Below the pieces are notes generated by a model. The model saw only the letters and a list, made by a program, of their open reading frames with translations. It was not told the DNA's origin and searched no databases. The translations under genes were made by a program, and so were the position numbers. Positions 62,861 through 64,000 of a stretch of 64,000 nucleotides of DNA are shown piece after piece (within the stretch, counting starts at the first letter, position 1; each line of letters starts with the position of its first letter). Source of the DNA: CAWVSB01 sp046710535 (GTDB taxonomy: Bacteria > Pseudomonadota > Gammaproteobacteria > Pseudomonadales > CAWVSB01). The stretch spans positions 62,001 to 126,000 of the forward strand of contig JBKEHH010000001.1 in the NCBI GenBank assembly GCA_046710535.1, read 5' to 3'.

Positions 62861-64000
62861 ATGTTCAGTAAAATGATTGGTATGAAGCTAATTCAACGGC
62901 CTCAGTCTTCAGGCTCTTTTGCTAAACAAATCCAAGAAGTCGACAGCATTCGTGACTTTTTAACCTCCGCGACTATGGTTGCCTTAGTAGACTTACCATT
63001 TTCAATATTATTTTTAACGCTTATATTCTGGTTGGCTGGCCCCTTGGTTCTTGTCCCTTTTGTCGCATTATTACTATTAGTGGCAATGGCATTTAATGTA
63101 AAAGCTAAAATGGCAGAGTCAATTCAAGAGAGTGGCCGGCTGTCATCACAGCGCCAAGCTCAATTAATTGAGTCATTGCAAATGCTGCCAGAAATAAAGC
63201 AGCTGAATCAAGAGTCGAAGCAAGTGCGTAAGTGGCATCAGCTAATTGGCTTATTGTCTGACCAAAATATAAAAGTACGTGATGCGAGTAATCAGTTAAG
63301 CCATTTTATGCAGTTAACGCAAAACATGGTGACAGTGTCTTTACTGCTTGGTGGTGTGTATTTGATTGCTGAAGGTAAGTTGAGCATGGGTGCCATGATC
63401 GCGGTGATCATGCTAAGTGGGCGCGCGTCACAAGCATTGGGCCAGTTAGCCGTGTTGCTGGTGAGGTATGAACAAACACAGTCGGCTATTACTGGGCTTA
63501 ATAGCATAATGGCATTGGAGCAAGAAAATCAGCAGCATTATTTTACTGAATTAAGCTTTACTGGCAGTATAAAGCTGCACCAAGTTACGTTTTCTTATCC
63601 TGATCAAAATAATAGCGCCTTAGATAATATTAATTTGGTATTAAAGCCTGGCGAGCGAGTAGCAGTGCTTGGTGCGTCGGGCAGCGGTAAGTCTACATTG
63701 CTGTCTATGTTAGCTGGGCAGCATGAAATTAAGTCGGGCATGGTGTTCTTTGATGACATAGAAAGAGATCAGTGGCCATTATCACATTTGCGTTCACATA
63801 TCGGTTTTATGACGCAGTCACCGGTGTTGGCATGGGGGTCTGTGCTGGAAAACATTACTTCGTCTAATGCCGTTGTCGATGATGATAAATTGCGCCGCAT
63901 AGTAGGTCAGCTTGGCTTTAAAAAAATGCTACAAGGTTTAAATAATGGCTTACAGTCTACCGTTGGTGAGTTAGGGCGTGAGCTATCTGGTGGTCAGCGT
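62861..64000 (+). CDS. type I secretion ABC exporter, remaining part, cut by window edge
   Basis: 380 codons without a stop, in the same frame as the upstream piece, beginning at an ATG right after its TAA. Relatives read straight through this point (..LSxRxFxxxxGMxL); here the join is LSE-stop-MFSKMIGMKL. It includes the last four membrane helices and the nucleotide-binding domain: Walker A LGASGSGKSTLLS, Q-loop FMTQSPVLAW, and signature LSGGQR, which is the last thing in the window. The membrane-fusion partner (HlyD/LapC type) is expected downstream. Confidence 0.85.
   Translation, partial: MFSKMIGMKLIQRPQSSGSFAKQIQEVDSIRDFLTSATMVALVDLPFSILFLTLIFWLAGPLVLVPFVALLLLVAMAFNVKAKMAESIQESGRLSSQRQAQLIESLQMLPEIKQLNQESKQVRKWHQLIGLLSDQNIKVRDASNQLSHFMQLTQNMVTVSLLLGGVYLIAEGKLSMGAMIAVIMLSGRASQALGQLAVLLVRYEQTQSAITGLNSIMALEQENQQHYFTELSFTGSIKLHQVTFSYPDQNNSALDNINLVLKPGERVAVLGASGSGKSTLLSMLAGQHEIKSGMVFFDDIERDQWPLSHLRSHIGFMTQSPVLAWGSVLENITSSNAVVDDDKLRRIVGQLGFKKMLQGLNNGLQSTVGELGRELSGGQR

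Noticed and set aside
1..64000. CRISPR array or complete defence system
   Set aside because: No regularly spaced repeats, cas genes, restriction-modification or toxin-antitoxin pairs were recognised on either strand.

Overview
The window looks like the chromosome of a marine, moderately AT-rich gammaproteobacterium, most likely of the Cellvibrionales/Spongiibacterales-Pseudomonadales side. The evidence is gene order: yciK-mupP-ubiG-mtaD divergent from gyrA-serC-pheA-hisC-tyrA-aroA-cmk-rpsA-ihfB-lapA-lapB-pyrF, and thrS-infC-rpmI-rplT-pheS-pheT-ihfA-merR followed by tRNA-Pro, both arranged much as in Pseudomonas. A sulfotransferase/DUF1214 gene pair also fits. The taxonomic call is inference from synteny and was not tested by a search.

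Layout. 1-4279: accessory minus-strand genes (a CSS-motif EAL phosphodiesterase cut by the window edge, a small lipoprotein with a broken signal peptide, a GDSL-esterase autotransporter). 4280-4821: a long intergenic region with a cluster of three DnaA boxes, upstream of a dimeric dUTPase. 4822-9107: carbonic anhydrase on the plus strand, converging with a minus-strand run pdxJ-like, cyclophilin, SH3/YgiM, yciI and yciB. 9204-13514: yciV-like PHP phosphatase, yciO, scpA-scpB-rluB. 13643-14655: a coiled-coil protein and a decayed YHS-domain gene. 14656-18181: the mtaD-ubiG-mupP-yciK operon. 18509-31941: gyrA, then aromatic amino acid and serine biosynthesis, cmk, rpsA, ihfB, the LPS-assembly regulators lapA-lapB, and pyrF. 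32013-38821: ComEA-like protein, DHH phosphoesterase, SLC13/RCK transporter, a decayed autotransporter passenger gene, tRNA-Asn, and the sulfotransferase/DUF1214 pair. 38880-42625: uvrB, tRNA-Val and a Kef-like antiporter. 42910-50223: the translation cluster thrS to ihfA plus a MerR regulator.

50299-64000 is accessory DNA behind tRNA-Pro. It holds a truncated small secreted-protein gene, a degenerate IS3-family element, and then a giant repetitive type I-secreted adhesin followed by its ABC exporter. The adhesin is split in two by one extra base in a run of seven T. The exporter is split by an in-frame TAA. If both lesions are real, the adhesin system is inactive or phase-variable; if they are sequence errors, this is an intact adhesin of about 3,330 residues with its own exporter.

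Regulatory signals visible in the sequence include an AUU start codon for infC (IF3 autoregulation) and a thrS leader hairpin that reproduces the tRNA-Thr(GGU) anticodon arm. There is also a terminator-like hairpin just upstream of pheS with no room for a promoter behind it. I found no CRISPR array and no complete new defence system; the adhesin/T1SS island and the thrS operator mimic are the most notable items.
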